NCBI GenBank assembly: GCA_963708235.1
Contig: OY970200.1
Location: forward strand, 2,666,001 to 2,730,000
DNA: 64,000 nt
Source: G963708235 sp963708235
Lineage (GTDB): Bacteria; Actinomycetota; Acidimicrobiia; Spongiisociales; UBA5794
Direction of reading: 5' to 3'
The notes beneath the pieces are model-generated. The model was not told the origin of the DNA, did not search any database, and saw only the letters and a program-made list of their open reading frames with translations. Of the stretch, positions 8,561 through 17,861 are shown one piece after another; position 1 is the first letter of the stretch, and every line of letters begins with the position of its first letter. The position numbers were made by a program, and so were the translations under genes.

Positions 8561-11124
8561 GAGTCGCTCCCGGGGACCACCAGATCGGCGGCCCGGTTCC
8601 GCAGCCCGATGCGGACATCGAGCCGTTCGAGCTGCTGGGCGGTGTAGGTCTCGGCGCCGGGAAGGGGGTGGGCGGCGAGCCAGGTCGCAATCTCCCCGGC
8701 CACCTCGGGTTCGGAACGGAGATGGATGAAGGAGATGGCGGTGCGGGCGGTGAGCTTGGGCAGCCGGTCGATGACCTCGTCCCACCGCCGGGTCACCTCG
8801 GCCCATGCGGCCGGGCCCACGGTGCGATGTCCCACCAGGCGGGCCACGGTGGCTCCGGCGTTCTGGCTGCGGATGCGCCCGTCGACCACCATGTCGATGG
8901 TCTCCACTGCAGCCGCCGCATCGGGGACGGCGGCGATGGCAACCAGGTAGCGGTCCTCCTCCTGGGGGCTGGTGGCCGCCTGGAATGCCGCAGTGAGCCG
9001 GTCGTGGACGGACCCGTCACCGGCGGCGGCGACGATCCGGATGGCGGCGTTGGCGACCTCGGAATCGATGTCGCGCTTACCGGATTCGATCCGGTCGAAC
9101 AGCGAGCGCGCCTCCGCACGGATGACCTCGTCGGCACCGAGGGTGCCCAGCGCCACCAGCAGGTTGCCGCGCAGTTGCCGCTGCAGGTCATCCTCCCCGG
9201 CGCCGGGCTGCCACCCGATGCGGGCGAAGGCGGGGCCAGCCAGGGACGAGACGAACCGTTCCAGCGCCGGACGCACCGTCGGGGTGACCACCCGGTGCAG
9301 CTCGTCGAGACCGGTGAGGATGGCGCCCCACACCGTCGGGTCGGTTTCGTCGCCGAGACCCGCCACCAGATCCAGATAGCGCTCGGCGGGGACATCCCCG
9401 GCGAGCACCCCCGCCCAGGTGTCGGCGACGACGACATACCGTTCGTGGTCGACCAGGTCGGCCACACCCGCCGTCACCACCGACATCAGATCGTCCTGGT
9501 AGCGGGTACGGAAGTAACCCTGCCCCCCGTCGTTGAGGAAGAAGCCGTCACCGGCGGCGATCGACGTCGGCTCGGCGGTGACGAGCACCCGGCCGGCGTC
9601 GTCGTCGGTGCGGAAGCGGGCCGGCACCAGCCAGCGCCGCTCGGTCCCGCCGCCGAACTGGGCATGGGACTGCTCCAGACGCACACCGGGTTCGGTGCCG
9701 GTCACATCGATGTCCGTCACATCGATTCTGGCCACATCGATTCTGGCCACATCGATTCTGGGATGCCCGCCCTGGAAGATCCATGAGTCCATGATCTCGC
9801 CGACCGGTTCGCCCGACTCCGTTTCGAGCGCCGCCCACAGGTCGTGGGTCTCGGTGTTGGCGTAGGCGTGTTCGGAGAGGTAGCGGGAGATCCCGGAACG
9901 GAAGGTCTCGGCGCCCAGATACTGCTCCAGCATCCGCAGCACGGCGGCGCCCTTGCTGTAGGTGAGGATGTCGAACATGGCGTTGGCTTCCTCGGGCGAC
10001 CCCACCGGGATCTCGATGGGGCGGGTCGAGGTCAGCGCATCGATGTCCATCGAGGCGTTCCGGTCGGCGGCGAAGTTGAGCCACCGTTTCCAATCGGGCC
10101 GGTAGGCGTCGACACACTGCAACTCCATGAAGGTGGCGAAGGCCTCGTTGAGCCAGATCCCGTTCCACCACTTCATCGTCACCAGATCGCCGAACCACAT
10201 GTGGGCCAGCTCGTGGGCGATGACATCGGCGACACGGGCCAGTTCGGCCTGGGTCGCCGTCGCCGGGTCCACCAGCAGGGCGGTCTCGCGGTAGGTGATC
10301 GCCCCCAGATTCTCCATCGCCCCCCAGGCAAAGTCGGGGACGGCGATCATGTCGACCTTGTCACCGGGGTAGGGGATGGCGTAGTAGTCGGCGTAGAAGC
10401 GGAGGGCGAAGGCGCCGACATCGAGGGCGAAATCGGTGAGGTGACCTTTGCCGGGAACGGTGACGATCCGCAGCGGGACCCCGTCGACATCGACCGGCTC
10501 GGTGGCGATCAGATCGCCCACGATGAACGCCACCAGATAGGTGGACATCTTCATCGTCGTCCCGAAACGGACCCGGCGCCTGCCCTGCCCGGCGTCCTCC
10601 TCGGCGACGATGGGCGAGTTCGAGATGGCCATCAGATCGGACGGGACGACGAGGGTGATGTCGAAGGTCGCCTTGAGATCCGGTTCGTCCCAGCAGGGGA
10701 ATGCCCGGCGCGCCTCGGTGGCCTCGAACTGGGTGGTGGCCATCACCTTGGCCTCGCCGTCGATGCGATAGGTCGAGCGGTAGAACCCGCGCAGATCGTC
10801 GTTGAGGGTCCCGGTGAAGGCCAACGCAAGGCTCCACTCCCCGGGGGTGGCGGTGGAGTCGAGCGTCAGCGTTGCCTGTTCCCGCTCCTCGTCGAGACGG
10901 ACCGAGCCGGCGATCCCGCGCCCCGACGTCGCATCCGTCAGTTCCGCCGAGGTGATCTCGAGCTCCGCCGCATTGAACACCAGAGTGTCGAGGTTCTGGG
11001 TGAGGGTCAGGTCGATGACCACATGCCCGGCGAAGGAGGCGGCATCCAGATCTGGTTCGAGGGTGAGGTCGTAGTGCCGCGGGACGGCGGTGCGCGGCAG
11101 GCGGTGGTCGGCTTCGCTGGTCAC
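8557..11124 (-). CDS. pepN: M1 family aminopeptidase N
   Basis: An 855-residue zinc metallo-aminopeptidase that trims N-terminal residues from peptides. Domains in order: N-terminal beta saddle; catalytic domain with GAMENLG (about 268) and HELAH at 304-308 with the third ligand in NEAFA about 18 residues on; and a C-terminal helical ERAP1_C-like domain. No signal peptide, so it is cytoplasmic. Unusually, the link between the catalytic and beta-sandwich domains carries tandem RIDVA units encoded by 15-bp DNA repeats at 9703-9762. It is the first gene of a pair with hutH (four-base overlap), which suggests a peptide-to-histidine catabolic link. Confidence 0.95.
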   Translation of the reverse strand: MTSEADHRLPRTAVPRHYDLTLEPDLDAASFAGHVVIDLTLTQNLDTLVFNAAELEITSAELTDATSGRGIAGSVRLDEEREQATLTLDSTATPGEWSLALAFTGTLNDDLRGFYRSTYRIDGEAKVMATTQFEATEARRAFPCWDEPDLKATFDITLVVPSDLMAISNSPIVAEEDAGQGRRRVRFGTTMKMSTYLVAFIVGDLIATEPVDVDGVPLRIVTVPGKGHLTDFALDVGAFALRFYADYYAIPYPGDKVDMIAVPDFAWGAMENLGAITYRETALLVDPATATQAELARVADVIAHELAHMWFGDLVTMKWWNGIWLNEAFATFMELQCVDAYRPDWKRWLNFAADRNASMDIDALTSTRPIEIPVGSPEEANAMFDILTYSKGAAVLRMLEQYLGAETFRSGISRYLSEHAYANTETHDLWAALETESGEPVGEIMDSWIFQGGHPRIDVARIDVARIDVTDIDVTGTEPGVRLEQSHAQFGGGTERRWLVPARFRTDDDAGRVLVTAEPTSIAAGDGFFLNDGGQGYFRTRYQDDLMSVVTAGVADLVDHERYVVVADTWAGVLAGDVPAERYLDLVAGLGDETDPTVWGAILTGLDELHRVVTPTVRPALERFVSSLAGPAFARIGWQPGAGEDDLQRQLRGNLLVALGTLGADEVIRAEARSLFDRIESGKRDIDSEVANAAIRIVAAAGDGSVHDRLTAAFQAATSPQEEDRYLVAIAAVPDAAAAVETIDMVVDGRIRSQNAGATVARLVGHRTVGPAAWAEVTRRWDEVIDRLPKLTARTAISFIHLRSEPEVAGEIATWLAAHPLPGAETYTAQQLERLDVRIGLRNRAADLVVPGSDS
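9703..9762 (-). repeat. Four 15-bp tandem repeats inside pepN
   Basis: Units at 9703-9717, 9718-9732, 9733-9747 and 9748-9762; the second and third are identical (CACATCGATTCTGGC on the plus strand) and the fourth differs by one base. They encode the pentapeptide series RIDVA-RIDVA-RIDVT-DIDV in PepN. The period is in frame, so length variation would be tolerated. Confidence 0.9.
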
Positions 11125-11208
11125 GGTGGCTCCCCGGGTAAGCGGCGGTCGAGGACGATCGTCCGATGCTACCGGCGAACCGGACCCGCTCTGCGACCCC
11201 GGAGGTCC

Positions 11209-13351
11209 TCAGGTGTTGAGGATCAACACCGGGCACGGGGCGTTGCGCACCAGGTTCTCGACACGGTGCCCGAGGAACAGCCGGGCCGTCCCGGCACGGA
11301 CGCTGGTCCCGATCACCAGCAGGTCGGCGCCGAGGTCGTCGACCGCCGCCAGGATCCCCTCCTCGGGTGTGGCGGCATCGCGGATGTCGGTGGCCGTGGT
11401 CACGGACAGGGAGGCTCCCAACGACACCAACCCCTGGGTCATTTCCTTGGCCAGGACCTGGCGCTCCCAGTCGCTGCCGAGCTGGGCACCCACGGTGCCG
11501 CCTGGCATGACGACGTGGATTCCGGTGACCGTTGTGGCCGGTCCGGCGAGGGCGAAAGCGAGCTCCCGAGGCAGCCCGACTCGCCGGGCTTCCTGTGGTT
11601 GGGACCACAATCTGGGTCGGGGACCAGTCTTCGGCGATCAGCGAACCCCGGATGATCAGCGAGGGACATGGCGAAAGCTTGACCAGGTCGTCGATCAGCG
11701 GCCCGAAAAGGCTCCCTGCAACCGAAGACATCTCCGGCGTACCCAGAACCAGAAGGTCGTAGTCGCGCTGTAACTCTCGCAGGATCCCAGCCACAGGATC
11801 ATCCTCGGTGGTGAGCCGGGTGGCCACCGTTGTCGTCCCGCCGAACAGGGCGCGTAGGCCGGCGAGGTGCTGATTGGCGACCTCGCGCTCAGCCCGAGGG
11901 GTCGACGAGTAGAGCGTGATCGACAGTTCACTGGCCTCCCCGAGTCGACCGAGAAGCGCCGCACCCATCACCTGGGCCTCCCCGGTGGGCTCGGGGCGGG
12001 GTCGGACGGGAACCAACACCCGCCGCAGACCAGCCAGGAAGGCCCCTTCCTGAGCTTGCTCTCGCCGGAGACGGGCCTCCTCGTCCTCGCCGATCTGGAC
12101 GCGTGCCAGACAGAACCGGAGGGCCACCGGGGCCATCACCGAGGTGACCACTGCCATCACCACGATCATCGAGAAGACTTCCTGGGTGAGGATTCCGAGC
12201 GAGAGTCCGATGGTGGCGATGATGATCTCCACCGCTCCCCTTGCGTTGAGCCCGGAGCCGTAGGCCAGCGACGACCAGTGGTCCTGGCCGGAGAGGAATC
12301 GGGCGCCGAGATAGACCCCGACGACCTTCCCGAAGGTGGCGACACCGATCACGGCCAGCGTGATCAGAAGCAGTTCGGGTTCGAGGATGGCGGTGACATC
12401 CACCTTGAGCCCGGCGACGGCGAAGAAGATCGGGGCAAACACGCCGAGCGCGATCCCTTCCAGCTTGTGGGCGACATCGGCGGGAAGGCGCCGCACCCTG
12501 GCGAACAGGATGCCGATGGCGAACGCCCCGATCACCGGCTCGAGGTGGAGCGCCTGGGTCACGGCGCCCCATCCGAACGCCAGGACGACCACCAGCGTCA
12601 ACATCCGGTCGCGGCTCTCCATCCGGTCCTGGACGAACTCGGTGCCCTTACGCACCAGCCAGGCGCCGACGGTGGCGGTGAGCACGATGAACAACACCAC
12701 CATCCCGACCGTGGTGAGGACCATGCCGGGCCCGATCGCTTCGGCGCTGGCCAGGGCGGTGACCAGACCGAGCAGTGTCCATCCGGTGAGATCGTCGACC
12801 ATCCCGGCGGCCAACATGGTCTGGCCAATGTCGCGGCGCATCAGATCGAGGTCCATGAGCACCTTGGCGAGGACAGGGATCGCCGAGATGGCGAGGGCGG
12901 TGGCGACAAACAGGGCGAACACGATGCGTTCGTCGGGGTTCACCAACAGTGACGCCGGCATCAGCAACCCGAGCGCAAGACCGGAAGCGAAGGGGACCAC
13001 CAGCCCACCGACCGCAACCCCGAGGGCGGTCCGGAAACGGCGTCGGATCAGATCGAGGTCGGTCTCGAAGCCGGTGAGTATCAGCAGGAACATCACGCCG
13101 ATGAGGGCGACAACCTCGAGCAGGTGCCCCTGCACGGCGGTCTGCGGAATCACCCATTCACCGACCACTGGGATCAGCCCGGACAGCAGCGAGGGGCCGA
13201 GGACCACCCCGGCGAGAATCTCGCCGACCACGGCCGGCTGACCGAGTCGCTGGGAGAGTTCACCGAGGAGACGCGCCGTCGCCAGGAGCACCGCGATCTG
13301 GACGACGAGTTGGAGGACCTCGTCGTGTGAGGCTGCGGTGAAAACGTCCAT
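11209..13351 (-). CDS. CPA2 (KefB-type) cation:proton antiporter with C-terminal USP domains, frameshifted
   Basis: About 390 residues of 11-13 membrane segments with Na+/H+ exchanger family features (GEILAGVVLGPSLL, ISAIPVLAKVLMD, NARGAVEII) are followed by two universal-stress-protein-like domains. The open frame breaks at the GGG run at 11565-11567: removing one G joins VVPTTGSPASR to ELAFALAGPATTVTG and gives a 713-residue protein ending PCPVLILNT, a typical USP end. The start is ATG 13351 (MDVFTAASHDEV); an in-frame GTG at 13393 is possible. It follows a second antiporter of the same class and may share its riboswitch-led transcript. Likely role: monovalent cation or pH homeostasis. The break is probably a sequence error. 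Confidence 0.82.
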
Positions 13352-13441
13352 GGCTGCGGTCAGGTCCCAGGTGGATGGCCGATGTGCCGTCACCCTAACG
13401 GGTCGCGCCGATGTCCCAGATCCGATCGGTGAGCCGTTTAC

Positions 13442-16018
13442 TCAGGCGGTGATATCACCCGGTCTCAGGTCGGCCACCAGCTCGGACTTTGCGGCACGGA
13501 CCACCAGCACCGGCACCGAAGCTCTCTCGATCACGGTCTCCCGGAGTGCGGGAAGCACGCCCTCGACGGCACCTGGTGGCGCCACCACCATCAGCGAGGT
13601 CCGGGAGATCGCATCGAGCGCCGCCGATACCGTGGGCCGTGACAGCACGACAACCTCCACGTCGACACCCAGACTCGGGATCTCGACCTCCACCGGGGTG
13701 ATGACCCGGAGCCTCTGACCCATACCCCGGGCGACCGTGGCGGCAATGCCCAGCGGGGCGAGATCGGACTCTGCCCCCCGGTACCAGACTCCGACCGGAC
13801 CCGAAGCCGCCGGACGGTGGACATCCATACCGACCAGGACGGCCACATCACACGGCGCCTCACGCAGCAGCTCTCCGGCCACGCCACCGAACGGTCTGAA
13901 CCCGAGGTAGGCCTCGTGCGAGCCGATGAGGAGCAACCCGACGTCGCGTTGCACCGCCAACCGCCACAGTTCCTCGGAGGGGTCGGTGCCAACCACCGTG
14001 GCCACTTCGGCGGCGATCTCTGCGGCCGCCAACTCATCTTGTGCCCGGGCCAGACCTTCGGCCGCCAGGTTCGCACTCTCATCGAGTCCGGCGAGGTTGG
14101 CCCTCACCTGCTCGTAACCCGGTGGAGCGACCACCGACGCCAACAACACCTCCATGGGCGCCTCATCCCGCTGCCGCATCCAGGTCACCAGGCGGAGCAG
14201 CGGTCGCGCCGTCAACGGATCGGTGACGCCGACCATGACCCGCGACGGACCGGTTCTCACCTCGGGTCGGGTTGGAACCTGCGATGGTGCGGACTCCCGC
14301 CCGATCGCCAGGTCGGCATCGACCTGGTGTCTCGGATAGAGCACCTGGAGCAGGGGGGTCGTCATGAAGGTCGTGACCAACGCCATCAACACCATGATCG
14401 TGAACAGGGCGGGCGAGATCACTCCGAGACTGCGTCCAATGGTCAGGATCACGATCTCCGTGATACCTCGGGCGTTCATCAGCACCCCGATGACCGTTGA
14501 AGAACGGAGCGTTTCTCCTGCAGCGAGACCCGCAATGACCGATCCCCCGATCTTCCCGATGATGGCAATGGCGATGATCAGCCCGGCGAGCAACCACAGT
14601 TCCCTGCCCGACACCAGACCGATCTGGGTGGAGAGTCCGACCACGGCGAAGAAGACCGGGAGCAGGAAGAGAACGGTGACATCCTCGAGCCGTTCGGTCA
14701 CCTGGGTGGTGAGCGAACGGGAGCGGGGCAGGATCGCACCGAACATGAACGCTCCGAATATGGCGTGGATGCCGATCACCTCGGTGGCCCACGCCGACAG
14801 GAACAAGCCCACGATCAGTGCCGACATCACCGGCGATCCGATCCGTCCGCGGTCCTGGTGGACGGACATGACACGAGCCGCCAGTGGCCGGACCACCATG
14901 AGCATGCCGACCAGGAACACCATCGCCAGTGCGACGGTCTGGACCGCATCCATCACCCCGGTGGCCTTGACGATCGCCACCACCACCGCCAGCACACACC
15001 ATGCCGTGACGTCGTCGACGGCGGCGCAGGTGATCGCCAGGGCGCCGATCCGGGTCTTGTGCAGACCGGTGTCGGTGAGGATGCGCGCCAGAACCGGGAA
15101 GGCGGTGATCGCCATCGCCGCACCCATGAACAGCGCAAACCCGGTGAAGTCACCGCTCCCGACCAGTGGGTAGACCAGAACCGCCGCACCCAGCCCGAGG
15201 GTGAACGGAACCACGATCGAATAGTGACTGATGAGTACCGCGGTGTGTCCGGACCCGCGGATCATCTTGTGATCGAGCTCGAGCCCGATCAGGAACATGA
15301 AGAAGATGAGCCCGAACTGCGCCAACACCGAGAGCACATCGGTGACCGACGCCGGGAACAGGAAACGCGTGAACTCGGGAAACATCAATCCGAGCAGGCT
15401 TGGACCGAGCAGGATCCCGGCGACGATCTCTCCGATGACGCGAGGTTGGCGAATCCGTCCGAAGAGCGACCCGAGCAGCCTTGCCGCAACGATGATCACG
15501 GCGACCGCCAACAGCAAACGTCCCAACAACTCCCCGCCGGACAAGCCCTCGCCGTCGTCGGCACCGGGCGGCAACACCGTCTCGGCGGTGACGGTGACCG
15601 GGAGACGGTCGCCGTCGACGATCACCGCCCCGATCACCGTTCCGCTGTCGGTGACCGTGGCGTCGAATGTGGCATCGCTTCCCGCAAACGCTCCTTCGGG
15701 GCGACACGCCCCCTCGAGCAACCCGTCACCACTGATGCGGTCGATCCTTCCCCCGAACAGAAGCTGGCCGATGTCCTCCTCGGCGGAGCCGTGGGAGCCC
15801 GGGACATGTAGATCGAGAAACACCCCGGATTGCACCGTGGCGACGCGGTCTCCGATACATCCGACACCGGCACCGGAGACGGTCCCCACCAGGGGCGCCT
15901 GGGGTGCAGCCTCGATGCGGTTGCCGACAGGCAGCACCGCCGCCAGCCCGATACCGAGCAACACGAAGATGCTGGCATAGGCGAGCACCGACACGGTGCG
16001 TCGCTTCCCCGCGGTCAT
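13442..16018 (-). CDS. CPA2 cation:proton antiporter with extracytoplasmic N-terminal domain and USP-like C-terminus
   Basis: 858 residues. A first hydrophobic segment (about 10-30) precedes a roughly 125-residue domain with two Cys, probably outside the membrane. Then comes the antiporter domain from about 165, with GEIVAGILLGPSLLGL, AITAFPVLARIL and NARGITEIVIL. The last about 270 residues are two USP-like domains (VMVGVTDPLTARPLL onward, and a second ending VPVLVVRAAK). The ATG overlaps the stop of a 27-codon ORF by four bases, and a c-di-AMP riboswitch lies upstream. In known cases c-di-AMP lowers potassium uptake or raises export, so a K+ or Na+/H+ antiport role is likely; the ion is not provable from sequence. 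Confidence 0.9.
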   Translation of the reverse strand: MTAGKRRTVSVLAYASIFVLLGIGLAAVLPVGNRIEAAPQAPLVGTVSGAGVGCIGDRVATVQSGVFLDLHVPGSHGSAEEDIGQLLFGGRIDRISGDGLLEGACRPEGAFAGSDATFDATVTDSGTVIGAVIVDGDRLPVTVTAETVLPPGADDGEGLSGGELLGRLLLAVAVIIVAARLLGSLFGRIRQPRVIGEIVAGILLGPSLLGLMFPEFTRFLFPASVTDVLSVLAQFGLIFFMFLIGLELDHKMIRGSGHTAVLISHYSIVVPFTLGLGAAVLVYPLVGSGDFTGFALFMGAAMAITAFPVLARILTDTGLHKTRIGALAITCAAVDDVTAWCVLAVVVAIVKATGVMDAVQTVALAMVFLVGMLMVVRPLAARVMSVHQDRGRIGSPVMSALIVGLFLSAWATEVIGIHAIFGAFMFGAILPRSRSLTTQVTERLEDVTVLFLLPVFFAVVGLSTQIGLVSGRELWLLAGLIIAIAIIGKIGGSVIAGLAAGETLRSSTVIGVLMNARGITEIVILTIGRSLGVISPALFTIMVLMALVTTFMTTPLLQVLYPRHQVDADLAIGRESAPSQVPTRPEVRTGPSRVMVGVTDPLTARPLLRLVTWMRQRDEAPMEVLLASVVAPPGYEQVRANLAGLDESANLAAEGLARAQDELAAAEIAAEVATVVGTDPSEELWRLAVQRDVGLLLIGSHEAYLGFRPFGGVAGELLREAPCDVAVLVGMDVHRPAASGPVGVWYRGAESDLAPLGIAATVARGMGQRLRVITPVEVEIPSLGVDVEVVVLSRPTVSAALDAISRTSLMVVAPPGAVEGVLPALRETVIERASVPVLVVRAAKSELVADLRPGDITA

Positions 16019-16098
16019 GGCGAGACCCCCGGAACCACGCGGTGCGGCAGCGTACGACGGTACGGCGAATCAGCGACCCAGACGACGACATGAGACAT
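16015..16098 (-). CDS. 27-codon leader ORF, translationally coupled to the antiporter
   Basis: The frame starts MSHVVVWVADSPYRR and ends VVPGVSP with TGA. An AGGAAAGG ribosome site lies 8 bases upstream of its ATG at 16098, the best such site in this leader. The stop overlaps the antiporter ATG as ATGA, the same coupling used between neighbouring genes. The hydrophobic start resembles the first strand of a universal stress protein, so it could be a decayed USP gene or a genuine leader peptide. The antiporter ATG has no good ribosome site of its own, so its translation probably depends on this ORF. Confidence 0.6.
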   Translation of the reverse strand: MSHVVVWVADSPYRRTLPHRVVPGVSP

Positions 16099-16117
16099 GC
16101 GCCATTCCTTTCCTCAG

Positions 16118-16270
16118 TCGCCTATGGGGTTAGCTGACGGACTCGGGCTGGAAAGTTGCCCTATCCGGCATCGGTGCCGGAATTCGCCCCGGGACCGTGC
16201 GTCGCGGCACATGGCCGTGACCTACGATCCAATTGGGTCCCCCACCTCGACGGGTGTCGAGTTCGGCGGT
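16118..16270 (-). promoter_or_regulatory. c-di-AMP riboswitch (ydaO/yuaA class)
   Basis: Read on the minus strand, the hallmark blocks occur in order: CCGCCGAAC (5' side of P1), GGTGGGGGACCCAA, GGGGCGAAT, a GGCACCGATGCC hairpin, GGATAGGGCAAC, GCCCGAGTCCGTCAGCTAAC and CCCCATAGGCG (3' side of P1). These match the conserved core of the ydaO motif, which senses cyclic di-AMP. About 10 bases after P1 comes GAGGAAAGGA, the ribosome site of the leader ORF, so control could be at translation or at transcription. It sits ahead of two cation/proton antiporter genes, consistent with c-di-AMP control of ion homeostasis. Exact ends are approximate. Confidence 0.9.
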
Positions 16271-16363
16271 ATGTGGCCGGCATCGTACACCACGGCCCCC
16301 ACCTGTCCAGGAGTCTGTCGACCCCGTTTCTCATCGTGGAGTACCGACGCCCCTAACGGCGGA

Positions 16364-17131
16364 TCAATCTGTGGTGCGGTCCACCTGGAAGGGGGCGAAG
16401 CTCTGGGCGGTCGGCATCATCTCGATCACATTGATGTCGACGTGGGCAGGGAGCGAAACCGCCCAGTGCACCGCCTCGGCGACGTCGTCGCCGGTGAGTG
16501 GTTGCGTCCCGGCGTACACGGCGTCGGCCTTGGCCTGGTCACCGCCGAAACGCACCTTGGAGAACTCGGTTCCACCGCTGAGCCCGGGCTCAACCGAGGT
16601 GACCCGGACCCCGGTCCCGTGCAGGTCGCTGCGCAGGTTGAGGCTGAACTGGTGGACGAAGGCCTTGGTGGCGCCGTAGACGTTGCCGCCCGGATATGGG
16701 TAGGTCCCGGCGATCGACCCCAGGTTGACGATGTCACCACGGCGACGGGCGATCATCCCGGGGAGCACGGCATGGGTACAGAACACCAGGCCCTTGCAGT
16801 TGGTGTCGATCATCCGGTCCCAGTCGTCGAGGTCGGCGTCGTGCGCCGGTCCCATCCCGAGCGCCAGCCCGGCGTTGTTGACCAGGACATCGATCTCGTC
16901 GAACCCGGTGGGGAGACCGGCGACCACCGAGGCGACGGCCTGGCGGTCGCGCACGTCGAGCGCCACCGGCAGGACCTGGTCCCCCAACTCGGCGGCGAGG
17001 GCATCGAGGCGGTCGAGGCGTCGTGCGGCGGCGATGACCCTGGCCCCGTCGGCGGCGAAGCGCCGGACGATGGCGGCGCCGAACCCGACGCTGGCGCCGG
17101 TGACGAGGACGGTGCGGGGTGAACCGGTCAT
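16364..17131 (-). CDS. ydfG: YdfG-like short-chain dehydrogenase (3-hydroxy acid / malonic semialdehyde reductase type)
   Basis: A 255-residue NADP-type SDR. Visible are the TGASVGFG dinucleotide motif (11-18), NNAG (85-88), the catalytic Ser139, Tyr152 and Lys156 (VYGATKAF), and PGLSGGTEF. The second half (VYGATKAFVHQFSLNLRSDL, then VRFGGDQAKA, LPAHVDINVIEMMP) closely resembles E. coli YdfG, which oxidises L-serine and 3-hydroxy acids and reduces malonic semialdehyde. Arg residues early (AARRLDRL) suggest NADP preference. It lies between the riboswitch leader and the ccm operon in its own transcription unit. Its exact substrate in this organism is inferred. Confidence 0.88.
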   Translation of the reverse strand: MTGSPRTVLVTGASVGFGAAIVRRFAADGARVIAAARRLDRLDALAAELGDQVLPVALDVRDRQAVASVVAGLPTGFDEIDVLVNNAGLALGMGPAHDADLDDWDRMIDTNCKGLVFCTHAVLPGMIARRRGDIVNLGSIAGTYPYPGGNVYGATKAFVHQFSLNLRSDLHGTGVRVTSVEPGLSGGTEFSKVRFGGDQAKADAVYAGTQPLTGDDVAEAVHWAVSLPAHVDINVIEMMPTAQSFAPFQVDRTTD

Positions 17132-17231
17132 GGCTTCACGCTACCGCGTAATGGCTCTTCGCCCTACGGCTCATCGCGGTGCGTTGGGGCCCCAACCCCC
17201 ATCGCCGGAGCTGCACCAGCCGGAGCTCCTT

Positions 17232-17861
17232 CTACTGGTTCTCCACCTCGCCCGTCTTGACGACGCCGAGATCGCCGCCCCGCCCCAGCAGGATGGCGTC
17301 GATGGTCCCGGTGAGCAACGGTCCGTTCACCGGGCCGCTCACCTTGGCGACGATGGTGCCGTCGCGGTCGATGAAGAAGGTCTCCGGCACTCCGAGCACC
17401 CCGAACTCGAGCGATGCCAGCGACTGGTTGTCCTCGACGTAGACATACGGCTCACCCCGACCCAGCTCGGAGAGAAAGCGCAGCGCATTGTCCGGGGTGT
17501 CCTGGACGTCGACCCCGACAAAGCTGACCCCGAGGTCGGCGTAGGCCGCCGCCGCCTCCAACAACGCATCGTGTTCGGTGCGGCAGGCCAGACACCACGA
17601 CGCCCAGAAGTTCACCACCACCACATCACCGTCGAGCTCGGAGAAGTCGAACTCCCGGTCGTACTCGAGATAGGGCAGCGTCAGGTCCGGGGCCGGGGCC
17701 CCGATCAACGGCGAGGCGGTGAGCTGGGGATCGGTACCGAAGCGGCTGGAGAAGACCACCGCCAACACCACCACGGCGATCCCGATCACCACGATCACGA
17801 CAAAGGGGAGCAGGCTGCGTCGACTACTCGCGGGCCGATCACTCGAGGTTCCGGCGGTCAT
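17232..17861 (-). CDS. ccmG: Thiol:disulfide interchange protein CcmG/DsbE
   Basis: A 209-residue membrane-anchored thioredoxin-fold protein. One membrane segment spans about 18-38; the reduced-thiol motif WCLAC (Cys90, Cys93) sits in FWASWCLAC, and a cis-Pro is present in GVPETFF. It would keep apocytochrome c haem-site cysteines reduced outside the membrane for the CcmF/H ligase. The start at ATG 17861 overlaps the ccmI stop by four bases. It is the last gene of the nine-gene Ccm operon, and no clear hairpin follows. Confidence 0.93.
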   Translation of the reverse strand: MTAGTSSDRPASSRRSLLPFVVIVVIGIAVVVLAVVFSSRFGTDPQLTASPLIGAPAPDLTLPYLEYDREFDFSELDGDVVVVNFWASWCLACRTEHDALLEAAAAYADLGVSFVGVDVQDTPDNALRFLSELGRGEPYVYVEDNQSLASLEFGVLGVPETFFIDRDGTIVAKVSGPVNGPLLTGTIDAILLGRGGDLGVVKTGEVENQ

